From: Planctomycetota bacterium
GTDB taxonomy: Bacteria; Planctomycetota; Phycisphaerae; Phycisphaerales; Phycisphaeraceae
Reading direction: 5' to 3'
Length of the DNA stretch: 64,000 nucleotides
NCBI GenBank assembly: GCA_024279275.1
Contig: JAJRRS010000019.1
Coordinates: forward strand, 1 to 64,000
Shown: positions 15,309-23,058 of the stretch, in pieces
Position numbering within the stretch: position 1 is the first letter of the stretch
How the letters are laid out: each line of letters starts with the position of its first letter
Translations under genes and position numbers: made by a program
The notes under the pieces: generated by a model
What the model was told of the DNA's origin: nothing
Database searches by the model: none
What the model saw: the letters and a program-made list of their open reading frames with translations, nothing else

Positions 15309-16721
15309 ATGACGCCCAAGCAGATTCTGCAACTGGTCAAGACAAAGAAAATCGAGTTCGTGGATTGCCGGTTCATGGACTTCCCGGGGATGTGGCAGCA
15401 CATCACATTCCCGGTGAGTGAATTGAGCGAAAAGTCATTTAAGGACGGGTTTGGGTTTGACGGGTCGTGCATCCGTGGTTGGCAGGCGATCAATGAGACG
15501 GACATGCTGATCGTGCCGGTGGCGGACACGGCGCACGTCGATCCGTTTCGACAGCACCCGACGCTGGCGTTGATCTGTGATGTGAAAGACCCGGTGACCA
15601 AGAAGCAATACTCGCGAGATCCGCGCTCGATCGGGCGTAAGGCGGCGGAGTATATAAAGAAGTCGGGGATCGCGGATCGGGCGGTGTTTGGGCCGGAGAT
15701 GGAGTTTTTTGTTTTTGATAATGTGAGTTACGGGCAGGACGTGAATAGCGCATCGTACCGGGTGGACTCGGTGGAGGGGTGTTGGAACAGCGTGAAGCCT
15801 GGGCCGACGAATCTTGGGTATCAGGTTCGGCAGAACGATGGTTACTTCCCGGGTCCGCCGATGGATTCGTTGAGCGATCTGCGTTCGCAGATGTGCCGGG
15901 TGCTGTCTGAGGTAGGCATATCTGTTGAGGGGCATCACCACGAAGTCGCGACCGGCGGGCAGTGCGAGATCGACCTGGAACACACGGACCTCTTGCGTAT
16001 GGCGGACATCTGCATGATGTTCAAGTACATCATCAAGAACGTCGCGGCGCAGCACGGGAAGGTGGCGACGTTTATGCCTAAGCCGTTATTTATGGATAAC
16101 GGGTCGGGGATGCACACGCATTTTTCCCTTTGGAAAGCGGGCAAGCCGTTGTTTGCGGGGAATCATTACGCCGGGCTGTCGAAGATCGGGCTGTACGCCA
16201 TCGGGGGGTTGCTCAGGCACGCCAAGAGTCTGCTTGCGTTTACCAACCCGACAACCAACAGCTATAAGCGGCTGGTCCCGGGCTATGAAGCACCGGTGAA
16301 CATGGTCTATTCGTCAAGGAACCGCGCGGCGGCGATCCGCATCCCGGGGTATTCATCGGACCCCAAGACCAAACGTATCGAGTTTCGCTGCCCGGACTCG
16401 TCGTGCAACCCGTACCTGGCTTTTGCGGCGATGACGATGGCGGCTGCGGATGGGATCAAGAACAAGATCGACCCGGGCAACCCGGTTGACAAGAACCTAA
16501 GCGACCTGGAACCGCACGAGTTGGAACTGATCGATGCGGCCCCGGTGGATCTGGAGCACGCGCTGGCGGAACTGGAACGCGACCACGATTACCTGCTGAC
16601 GGGCAAGGTCTTCACCGAGGAGGTCATCCGCTACTGGATCAAGTACAAACGCGAGAGCGAGATCGATGCGCTTAGGCATCGGCCGCATCCGCATGAGTTT
16701 AGTATGTATTTTGATATCTGA
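15309..16721 (+). CDS. glnA: Type I glutamine synthetase without the adenylylation tyrosine
   Basis: This 470-residue enzyme joins ammonium to glutamate using ATP. The beta-grasp start (FVDCRFMDFPGMWQHITFPV), the FGFDGSCIRGW latch, FGPEMEFFVFD, HHEVATGGQCEIDLEH, the NGSGMHTHFSLWKAGKPLF block, TNSYKRLVPGYEAPV and IEFRCPDSSCNPYLAFAAMTMA are present. At the loop where enteric GlnA has NLYDLPPEE with the modified Tyr397, this protein reads NLSDLEPHE, so AMP attachment at that residue cannot happen. Activity is therefore probably controlled by feedback, by PII or at transcription. The ATG follows AAGGA about 10 bases upstream. It is monocistronic and convergent with the radical SAM gene. Confidence 0.95.
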   Translation: MTPKQILQLVKTKKIEFVDCRFMDFPGMWQHITFPVSELSEKSFKDGFGFDGSCIRGWQAINETDMLIVPVADTAHVDPFRQHPTLALICDVKDPVTKKQYSRDPRSIGRKAAEYIKKSGIADRAVFGPEMEFFVFDNVSYGQDVNSASYRVDSVEGCWNSVKPGPTNLGYQVRQNDGYFPGPPMDSLSDLRSQMCRVLSEVGISVEGHHHEVATGGQCEIDLEHTDLLRMADICMMFKYIIKNVAAQHGKVATFMPKPLFMDNGSGMHTHFSLWKAGKPLFAGNHYAGLSKIGLYAIGGLLRHAKSLLAFTNPTTNSYKRLVPGYEAPVNMVYSSRNRAAAIRIPGYSSDPKTKRIEFRCPDSSCNPYLAFAAMTMAAADGIKNKIDPGNPVDKNLSDLEPHELELIDAAPVDLEHALAELERDHDYLLTGKVFTEEVIRYWIKYKRESEIDALRHRPHPHEFSMYFDI

Positions 16722-16780
16722 TCGTGGTCCGTGCCGCGTTCTACTTAAAGGCATTTCTGAACACACGCATTCGCAAGGCT

Positions 16781-16810
16781 ACGCGAAGCCGCAAGCGGCA
16801 TTTACGCGCG
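16781..16810. repeat. Dispersed GAAGCCGCAAGCGGC palindrome between convergent genes
   Basis: ACGCGAAGCCGCAAGCGGCA followed by TTTACGCGCG lies between glnA and the radical SAM gene. The same phrase occurs inverted at 22838-22864, with CGCGCG on the matching flank, and a variant is at 14112-14130. The GCCGC/GCGGC stem could stop transcription from both sides but has no T-run. Confidence 0.5.
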
Positions 16811-16839
16811 GCAGGTCTATTTCCAGATGTCGCCTTGCC

Positions 16840-18711
16840 TTACGTTGCCGCCGGCTGGGCCAGCGTGGGTAGCGGTGGGATCCATTGGCCGGCGGGGGAT
16901 TTGGATTGGATCGGGTCGTGTGTTTTGCGGGCCAATTCGTTGAGTTCGTAGAAGGTTGGGGGTTCGTATGTCCAGCCGGTTTTGAGGCGTGTGTCTTCTT
17001 GTTTGATTTTGCTGTAGAGGTATCGGCCGATCAGGGGTGCGAGTAGGCGTGACTTCAGGCCACAGACTTTGTAGAGGTCGTTGAGGACGCCGGCGAGGCG
17101 GTCGCGGACCTGGGGTTGGTCGGCAAACCAGCGTCGTGCGGCCCAGATGCCTCCGGCGTAGACGCTTGCGAGGTCCGCCGCCTCTTGCTGAAAACGCTTG
17201 CGTATGCGGAGGTCCGGGTGCTTTCGATATCGTTTGTAACCCGCGAGAGTCGTCCGGGCCACGCGTAGGACACTTGGGCCGTTAACATCGAAGTCTCGGG
17301 TGAATGCCCTGACCAGCATCTCCGTCTCGACGCCGTCTTTGAGGTTGGGGTGCGTGAAGTTGAAACGCAGTTGGCCGTGCGAGTCGCATGCCTCCCTGGA
17401 TTGCGGGTCGGTCAGTGCCCCTGAGTTGCGCATTTCTTCCCACAACGGCGTGCCGGGGATGGGGGTGTAGAGCATGAACTGGTGGAACTCGGTGTCGTGG
17501 CTGACGGCGTAGTCGATGGCGATATCGATGTTGTCGGGGGTGTGTTCTTCCATGCCGATGATGGTTGAGCCGAGGACACGGACGCCGTGGGACTGGAGCA
17601 TTTTGACCAGTTCGAGCGTGTCGGTGCCGCTGAGTTTGGCGTACTTGCTGGACTTGCCTTCCAGGCCCATCCAGACCCAGGAGATGCCCAACGCCACAAG
17701 CTGCTCGATGGAGTAGGACTTCAACACGTTCGCAGAACTGAAGACATACAAGGCCCAAGACTTGTTGTGTTCTTCCATCAGTTCCAAGAGACGGAGTGCG
17801 CGTTTGCGGTGCAGGAGGAAGTTTTCATCCATGACAAAGAATGAATTGATCTTCAGGGTGCGTTCCAGTTCGAGCATGACCTCGAAGAGTTCGTCGCCTG
17901 TCTCGTAGAAGTTGATGAACCGGCCTTTACCGCCGAACATCGCGCTGGTGGAGCAGAAGTTGCAACCGATGGGGCAGCCGACGGAGGGGATAAGGGTCGC
18001 CGCGACATCGCCGGGTTTTTCGCTGAGGGTGACGCCCATGGTGCGGGCACCGATGCCGGACATGATCATGGGGTGGCGGAACGGGCGGTCGTCGGGTTCG
18101 CCCAGGAATCGCTGGAACCAACGCACGCCTTCGCCACGGACGATGTGGTCGGCGTCTATGCGCTTGGGCAGCGTCGGCATGTTGGCGATGTGTCCGCCGA
18201 TGACGATGGTGGCGTTGGGCTGATGCAGGCGGATGAGTCGGCACATCTCCTGGACCTTGCCGACGTTGGGCATGATCGCGCCGATCCCGATCACGTCGTA
18301 CTTTTCCGTGCTGATCTCTTCGATGAATCGTTTGAGTACGGGGAAGTCAAGGAGGGTGCAGGAGGCGGACAGGTTCGCCTGGATGAGCATGAGTCCCCAG
18401 GAGCGGTGGAACATGCGCAGGGAGAATGGGCCGTGGGTGCGTGTGACCTGGTTGTGGTAAAGCTCCATGGGGTTGATCGATCGGCTGCCGTATTCGTCGT
18501 TCTGCGCATAGGGGCCGAACACGCTGCACAAGAGGACGCGGGCCTTGCTTCCCAAGGGGTGCGTGATGGGTTGGCCGGTGTTGGCGCTGTGGATCATTGG
18601 CCCGCCTGGCGTTGGGAATTCCGGGTCGCCGGGAAGGCGTTGGCTGGGTTGGGAAACCGGCAGGGTTACGGTGCGTGCGGGGGTGTCGTGTTGTTTTTTA
18701 TTTAAGACCAT
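16840..18711 (-). CDS. B12-binding-type radical SAM protein
   Basis: This 623-residue protein has a Rossmann-like N-terminal part (about 58-205: ARVLLCSVFGPY, YDVIGIGAIMPNVGKVQEM, IVIGGHIANMP, IVRGEGVRWFQRFLG) typical of cobalamin-binding radical SAM enzymes. A radical SAM barrel follows with CPIGCNFC (Cys246, 250, 253), then FVMDENFLLHRKRALRLLELM and WVWMGLEGKSSKYAK. A roughly 150-residue helical C-terminal region is family specific. Proteins of this class methylate or rearrange unactivated carbons, often in lipid or natural-product synthesis; the substrate cannot be read here. It has its own promoter (TTGACT, 17 bases, TATTAA) and no operon partner. The first 38 residues are poorly structured and Met39 is an alternative start. 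Confidence 0.78.
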   Translation of the reverse strand: MVLNKKQHDTPARTVTLPVSQPSQRLPGDPEFPTPGGPMIHSANTGQPITHPLGSKARVLLCSVFGPYAQNDEYGSRSINPMELYHNQVTRTHGPFSLRMFHRSWGLMLIQANLSASCTLLDFPVLKRFIEEISTEKYDVIGIGAIMPNVGKVQEMCRLIRLHQPNATIVIGGHIANMPTLPKRIDADHIVRGEGVRWFQRFLGEPDDRPFRHPMIMSGIGARTMGVTLSEKPGDVAATLIPSVGCPIGCNFCSTSAMFGGKGRFINFYETGDELFEVMLELERTLKINSFFVMDENFLLHRKRALRLLELMEEHNKSWALYVFSSANVLKSYSIEQLVALGISWVWMGLEGKSSKYAKLSGTDTLELVKMLQSHGVRVLGSTIIGMEEHTPDNIDIAIDYAVSHDTEFHQFMLYTPIPGTPLWEEMRNSGALTDPQSREACDSHGQLRFNFTHPNLKDGVETEMLVRAFTRDFDVNGPSVLRVARTTLAGYKRYRKHPDLRIRKRFQQEAADLASVYAGGIWAARRWFADQPQVRDRLAGVLNDLYKVCGLKSRLLAPLIGRYLYSKIKQEDTRLKTGWTYEPPTFYELNELARKTHDPIQSKSPAGQWIPPLPTLAQPAAT

Positions 18712-18765
18712 AGTGGTGTCTCATCTGTTCGGTTAGTGCATAGTGGTCGCGCCCAATACAAACGA

Positions 18766-18794
18766 TTAATATATCATTATATCTCTTTAGTCAA
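18766..18794 (-). promoter_or_regulatory. Promoter candidate for the radical SAM gene
   Basis: On the minus strand TTGACT (18794-18789) and TATTAA (18771-18766) are 17 bases apart, about 55 bases before the ATG. The stretch is strongly AT-rich against GC-rich surroundings. Confidence 0.55.
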
Positions 18795-18829
18795 CGCAGG
18801 CCAGCCGCCCCCCCACTTTCCCCACATAA

Positions 18830-19276
18830 TCAGCTACGCCTGACTGATAAGGCGTCACAGAGGGGCTTGGATCGTGACCGCTGGTTCAGCAGGTCTTTGA
18901 TGGTGGAGGAGCCGAAGCTGGCTTCGATTTTTGCCATGGCGTCGTCGATTTTTTTGTGCATCGGGCAGAGGCACGTGCCGTGGGATTTCAGGCCAAGCGG
19001 GCAGGTCAGGATGCGTTCTATGGGGTCGATGGCGTTGATGACTTCGAGCACGGTGAGCTTGGCGGGGTCGCGTTCGAGGGTGAATCCGCCTTTGCTGCCG
19101 CGTTGAGCTGAGAGGATGTCCGCCTTGGTGAGGGCCTGTAAAACCTTGACCAGGTAGCCTGGCGCGGCGTGGATGCCCTGGGCAAGCTCGCGGACCTTCT
19201 GGGGTTTCCCGGGCCTTTGCGCCATCCAGACGACCGCACGCAGGGCGTATTCTGAGGCATCCGAGAGCAGCTTCAT
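18830..19276 (-). CDS. Rrf2-family regulator, NsrR/IscR-like
   Basis: This 148-residue regulator has an N-terminal winged helix (MKLLSDASEYALRAVVWMAQ, VRELAQGIHAAPGYLVKVLQAL, LSAQRGSKGGFTL) and three cysteines at 92, 102 and 104 (TCPLGLKSHGTCLCPMH) where NsrR and IscR bind an iron-sulfur cluster. The spacing is a little different from both (C-9-C-1-C). It lies back to back with the iron-sulfur repair gene, separated by about 230 bases containing an 18-bp palindrome. This arrangement points to a sensor of nitric oxide or cluster damage that controls the repair genes. No other Rrf2-type target is in view. Confidence 0.85.
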   Translation of the reverse strand: MKLLSDASEYALRAVVWMAQRPGKPQKVRELAQGIHAAPGYLVKVLQALTKADILSAQRGSKGGFTLERDPAKLTVLEVINAIDPIERILTCPLGLKSHGTCLCPMHKKIDDAMAKIEASFGSSTIKDLLNQRSRSKPLCDALSVRRS

Positions 19277-19338
19277 AGGTGGTTCCTTGTGGTGAACATT
19301 GACAATAGCGTATCGGCCCGCTAGAACACGTCAAGTAG

Positions 19339-19356
19339 GCTTTAATGCCTTAAAGC
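19339..19356. promoter_or_regulatory. 18-bp palindrome, candidate Rrf2 operator
   Basis: GCTTTAATGCCTTAAAGC has 7-base arms (GCTTTAA / TTAAAGC) around TGCC. It is in the divergent space between the Rrf2 gene and the RIC/ScdA gene, the expected place for the operator, and its centre has the AATGCCTT-like look of known NsrR sites. Assignment rests on position and symmetry only. Confidence 0.5.
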
Positions 19357-19505
19357 GTTAATGGTGAGTTTGCCAGCCTTACCCACCGCCCCGCTCTCGT
19401 GAGCAGGCCGAACGTGTCTTAATGATGCCCCCCTACCGATGCCCGGGCACTGTGAAGCCCGGATGCGATACGAATACAACCCAAACCCCTTGCAAGGAAG
19501 AAACC

Positions 19506-20243
19506 ATGACCACCCTCAATGCAGAAACCACCGTCGGCGAACTGGTCAAGATCCGCCCGGCCCGTGCCCGCATCTTTGAGCAGCTCAAGATCGATTACTG
19601 CTGCGGCGGGAAGGTGCCGTTGGCTGAGGCTTGCGCCAAGCGTGGCTTGGATGCGGAGGCTGTGCTGGATCAGTTGCAGAAAGCCGATGCGGAGGCCGAG
19701 CAACGTGACAACACACTCGTCGATGCCGATGCGATGGGCCTGACTGAACTGGCGGACCACATCGAGCAGGTACACCACGCGTATCTTCGTGAAGAGCTGC
19801 CGCGATTGGATCAGATGACGGACCGTGTATTTCGGGTGCATGGCGAACACGAGCCGCGTCTGGCAGATGTCCGCCGTGCGTTTGTGGCGCTTAAAGACGA
19901 GTTGACCAGCCACATGATGAAAGAAGAACAGATCCTATTTCCGATGATCCGTCAGCTTGAATCGGCAACGAGCGTGCCCGAATCTCATTGCGGGTCTATC
20001 ACCAACCCGATCCGACAGATGGAAGCGGAGCACGATAACGCCGGCAATGCTTTGGAGATCATGAACAAGGCGACGGACGGCTATCAGCCGCCGGAGTGGG
20101 CGTGCAACACCTACCGGGCGATGCTCGATAGCTTAGATACGCTTGAAAAAGACATGCATCAGCACATCCATAAAGAGAACAACGTGCTGTTCCTCAAGGC
20201 CGCCAAGCTCGAAGCGGAGCTGGCGGCGAAGGGACGTGCGTGA
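19506..20243 (+). CDS. scdA: Iron-sulfur cluster repair protein RIC/ScdA (YtfE family)
   Basis: This 245-residue protein has the ScdA N-terminal domain (about 1-55: TTVGELVKIRPARARIFEQLKIDYCCGGKVPLAEAC, with the YCCGG signature) followed by a hemerythrin-like four-helix domain. The di-iron ligands lie in HIEQVHHAYL, SHMMKEEQILFPMI, MEAEHDNAGNAL and HQHIHKENNVLFLKA. The family repairs iron-sulfur clusters damaged by nitric oxide or oxidants. The ATG at 19506 is chosen because the AAGGAAG site sits just before it; 28 in-frame upstream codons lack similarity. It overlaps the next gene (TGATG), so both form an operon opposite the Rrf2 regulator. Confidence 0.92.
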   Translation: MTTLNAETTVGELVKIRPARARIFEQLKIDYCCGGKVPLAEACAKRGLDAEAVLDQLQKADAEAEQRDNTLVDADAMGLTELADHIEQVHHAYLREELPRLDQMTDRVFRVHGEHEPRLADVRRAFVALKDELTSHMMKEEQILFPMIRQLESATSVPESHCGSITNPIRQMEAEHDNAGNALEIMNKATDGYQPPEWACNTYRAMLDSLDTLEKDMHQHIHKENNVLFLKAAKLEAELAAKGRA

Positions 20244-20845
20244 TGCCGGTACCTATGGGCAGCAAGGGGCAGGCGGATTTCACGCAGCCCATCGATCTGT
20301 TGATGGACTGCCACCGCCGCATCGAGAACTTCCTGGGGGTGCTTAAAAGAGTTGTCGATGAATACGGCGACCGGGAGTTGGATCAACAGGCCCGGGACGC
20401 GCTGACTAGCTCACTGACCTACTTCCGCCAAGCGGCGCCTCGGCACACCGAAGATGAAGAGCAATCGCTTTTTCCGAGGATGCGTGAGGCCGACGATGCG
20501 CAGGTGCGTGACGTGATGGTGGTTGTGGATCGGCTAGAGAGTGACCATCGAAAAATGGAGGCGGCGCACGCGCGGGTCGACGAGATCGGCCTACGCTGGC
20601 TGGCTGACGGACGGCTGAACAGCGATACCCACACCGAGGTTGGGGCGCTGCTAACCGAGATGGCGGCGGGTTATGCGCAGCACATCCGTTTGGAAGATGA
20701 AGAGGTCTTTGTGCTGGCGTCGAAGGTGTTGGATGCCGAGGCGTTGGCGGCGGTGGGTGAAGAGATGAAGCAGAGACGTGTGGAAAACCCGGGCCGGCCA
20801 GGCAGCCGGTGTGCCGAACGACGCACCCGAGAACTCACGAAGTAA
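20243..20845 (+). CDS. Hemerythrin-domain protein
   Basis: This protein of about 200 residues folds as a hemerythrin-like helical bundle. Candidate di-iron ligands are in LMDCHRRIENFL, RHTEDEEQSLFPRM, LESDHRKMEAAH and YAQHIRLEDEEVF. It is a likely oxygen, nitric oxide or iron handling partner of the RIC protein upstream. The ATG at 20243 overlaps the RIC stop codon; an in-frame GTG three bases earlier is also possible. The last 25 residues are basic (QRRVENPGRPGSRCAERR) and probably disordered. Confidence 0.85.
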   Translation: MPVPMGSKGQADFTQPIDLLMDCHRRIENFLGVLKRVVDEYGDRELDQQARDALTSSLTYFRQAAPRHTEDEEQSLFPRMREADDAQVRDVMVVVDRLESDHRKMEAAHARVDEIGLRWLADGRLNSDTHTEVGALLTEMAAGYAQHIRLEDEEVFVLASKVLDAEALAAVGEEMKQRRVENPGRPGSRCAERRTRELTK

Positions 20846-20986
20846 CCCGGCACAAGTCCTGGGGATTGAATCGGTGGCCTGATCTGGGCTGTGTGGCCGA
20901 TCCGGCTTGACTGGACGGCCTCTCAAGGCGGGGGTAGAGCTAAGCTCGCGGACAGTGTGAGCGGGTTGCCGTTACAATCGCCGCCT

Positions 20987-21715
20987 ATGGGTAAAACACT
21001 AAGCATCGTGATCCCGGTGTATAACGAGAACAGGCTGCTGCCGGAGATATTGCGGCAGGTCGAGGGCGTGGCGTTGCCCGGCGATCTGGCGCGTCAGATT
21101 ATCCTGATCGACGACTGCTCGACCGACGGGACGACGGAGATACTCAAGAAGATAGCGGAGGATCGGCCTGATTACACGGTGGTGTTCCACGAGAAAAACC
21201 AGGGCAAGGGTGCGGCGCTGCGGACGGGGTTTAAGCACGCGACCGGGGATATTGTGTTGATTCAGGATGCGGATTTGGAATACGACCCGCGTGATTATCC
21301 TCGGCTGTTGCTGCCGATCATCGAAGGGCGGGCGGATGTGGTCTACGGCTCAAGGTTCGTCGGGGAAACACATCGGGTGCTGAACTACCACCACTACCTG
21401 GGCAACAAGATCCTCACCCGGCTGTCCAACCTGTGTACGGGGTTGTACCTCACGGACATGGAGTGCTGCTACAAAGTCTTCAAGCGGGAGGTGCTGGAAC
21501 GGTTCACGATCCAGGAGCCGAGGTTCGGGGTTGAGCCGGAGATCACCGCCAAACTGGCGCGGATGAAAGATATCCGGATCTACGAAACACCCGTTTGCTA
21601 CAACGGTCGATCGTATGACGAGGGAAAGAAGATTAACTGGAAAGATGGCGTGTCGGCGATCCGATGTATTGTGAAGTATCGTCTGTCGCCTGGGAAGCTG
21701 GCTCCCGAGAAATAG
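20987..21715 (+). CDS. GT2 glycosyltransferase, dolichyl-phosphate-mannose-synthase-like
   Basis: This 242-residue single-domain family 2 enzyme transfers a sugar from a nucleotide sugar to a polyprenyl phosphate or lipid. [19 protein letters not shown] is the nucleotide-binding start, [16 protein letters not shown] follows, and [15 protein letters not shown] is the DXD metal site. [10 protein letters not shown] and [17 protein letters not shown] are acceptor-side blocks of the DPM1/GtrB type. There are no C-terminal membrane helices, so it works at the cytoplasmic face. The ATG at 20987 is preferred over an earlier in-frame ATG at 20891 because the first 32 codons there lack similarity. No polysaccharide cluster surrounds it. 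Confidence 0.88.
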   Translation: MGKTLSIVIPVYNENRLLPEILRQVEGVALPGDLARQIILIDDCSTDGTTEILKKIAEDRPDYTVVFHEKNQGKGAALRTGFKHATGDIVLIQDADLEYDPRDYPRLLLPIIEGRADVVYGSRFVGETHRVLNYHHYLGNKILTRLSNLCTGLYLTDMECCYKVFKREVLERFTIQEPRFGVEPEITAKLARMKDIRIYETPVCYNGRSYDEGKKINWKDGVSAIRCIVKYRLSPGKLAPEK

Positions 21716-21844
21716 ACAAGGCACATGCCGCTCCGACGTTGTCGATGGGCTATTGGCTAGAGTTGATGCAATATGCTTCAAGGGCACGAGAAGCAAACGG
21801 CCTGCTGGTGAGACGTGCGCTGTGTATCGAGGCAGGTGTCGTGC

Positions 21845-22558
21845 TTATTCCGGTACGGGCAACAAATCATCCTGCGTGATCGGTGACTCGAAGCGATCAA
21901 TCGGGTGTGATTTTTCGATGGTGTAGTCCCCCACTGCTGTCCGGCGGAGTGACGCGAGGTGCCCGCCTGTACCCAGTTTTTTGCCGATGTCTCGGCCGAG
22001 GCTGCGGATGTAGGTGCCTCGTCCACACTTGATAGAAAGCGTCAGGGTAGGCCAGGTGTAATCCAACACATCGACCGCATCGATGCGCACGATTTTGGTT
22101 GGCATGTCGATGGTTTCGCCTTTGCGGGCGAGTTTGTAGGCGCGTTGGCCGTTGATGTGGATGGCGGAGTAGATGGGCGGGGTCTGCTGGATCGCGTCAC
22201 CGACAAACGTTTGGCAGGCTGCTTGGACCTGGGCAAGCGTCGGGGGCGTGGGGACTTCGACTTCCTGGCGTTCGCCTTCAAGATCGTCGGTCTGCGTGAA
22301 GGCGGAGAGGTCCACTTCGGTTTCATAAATTTTGGGCTGGCCCATCAGTTTTTCGACGCTCTTGGTGGCTTTGCCCAGGCAGCAGATGACGACGCCGGTC
22401 GCCAGGGGGTCGAGTGTGCCGGCGTGGCCGGTCTTCGCCTTGCCCGCCGCTCGACGGACACGACGGACCACATCCATCGAACTCATGCCCACCGGCTTGT
22501 CCACCACGATCAGCCCGCACAGGCTGGATAACACTTTCTGTCGACTCAACGTAACCAC
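21845..22558 (-). CDS. truB: tRNA pseudouridine(55) synthase TruB
   Basis: This protein of about 235 residues makes pseudouridine-55 in the T-loop of tRNAs. CGLIVVDKPVGMSSMDVV, KTGHAGTLDPLATGVVICCLG with the catalytic aspartate, YETEVDLSAFTQTDDLEGE, TPPIYSAIHINGQRAYKLAR and KCGRGTYIRSLGRDIGKKLG are conserved family blocks. The C-terminal PUA-like part is short. No ATG start fits: the GTG at 22558 touches the GGAAGG ribosome site, and a TTG at 22549 is at better spacing, so the true start may be nine bases inside. The usual rbfA/infB neighbours are absent; a tRNA gene is upstream on the other strand. Confidence 0.93.
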   Translation of the reverse strand: MVTLSRQKVLSSLCGLIVVDKPVGMSSMDVVRRVRRAAGKAKTGHAGTLDPLATGVVICCLGKATKSVEKLMGQPKIYETEVDLSAFTQTDDLEGERQEVEVPTPPTLAQVQAACQTFVGDAIQQTPPIYSAIHINGQRAYKLARKGETIDMPTKIVRIDAVDVLDYTWPTLTLSIKCGRGTYIRSLGRDIGKKLGTGGHLASLRRTAVGDYTIEKSHPIDRFESPITQDDLLPVPE

Positions 22559-22670
22559 CTTCCTTTACAAGCACTGTAAAAGCCATACGATAGCGGACTA
22601 AACTCGATCCGTCCCCGGCCCCCCGGACCCCCGGACCGGCCCCAAGCCGCCGATGGGCTGACAACCTTAT

Positions 22671-22757
22671 GGAGAGGTGACCGAGTGGCTGAAGGTGCAC
22701 GACTGGAAATCGTGTGTGCGGTTCGCCGTACCGAGGGTTCGAATCCCTCCCTCTCCG
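22671..22757 (+). tRNA. tRNA-Ser (anticodon GGA)
   Basis: An 87-base class II tRNA. The acceptor arms GGAGAGG (22671-22677) and CCTCTCC (22750-22756) pair fully, with G as discriminator. The anticodon stem CACGA / TCGTG (22698-22702 and 22710-22714) holds the loop CT-GGA-AA with GGA at 22705-22707. A long variable arm follows, then the T-arm GAGGG-TTCGAAT-CCCTC. CCA is not encoded. Confidence 0.95.
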
Positions 22758-23058
22758 CTTTGATGCAAGTATCTATATGACAGCGAATTGCAGTTATTTT
22801 AATCGCTCGGATTACCCGGGGGTATTGCACAATTTCGCGCGTTTCTGCCGCTTGCGGCTTCGGCTCATTTGCGCGGAGATACACCCCTAAATCGCAGATC
22901 GTCTCTTTCGCCTATTTCGGAGGTGTGGCGATGGGCTGTGAATCAGCCCGGGTGACTTGACCCGTCAAGATTCGGGTGTGTATTCCCTGAGCCTGCGACC
23001 GATACACGATTCCGTGTGAGGCGCAGAGGTTTCTTCCGGGGGCCCGTTCACAAGATCG
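22758..23058. other. Gene-free stretch after tRNA-Ser
   Basis: About 300 bases without a credible coding region. It contains one inverted copy (22838-22864) of the GAAGCCGCAAGCGGC palindrome with a CGCGCG flank, as near 14120 and 16790. No integrase, attachment repeat of the tRNA 3' end or T-run terminator was seen, although this tRNA marks the left border of the carbohydrate island. Confidence 0.5.

Noticed and set aside
20891-20986. Upstream extension of the glycosyltransferase
   Set aside because: The 32 extra residues have no similarity to GT2 starts; the ATG at 20987 begins exactly where the family begins.
22671-23058. tRNA-Ser as an integration site of a mobile island
   Set aside because: No integrase gene, no second copy of the tRNA 3' end was seen nearby, and the right boundary of the island is outside the window.
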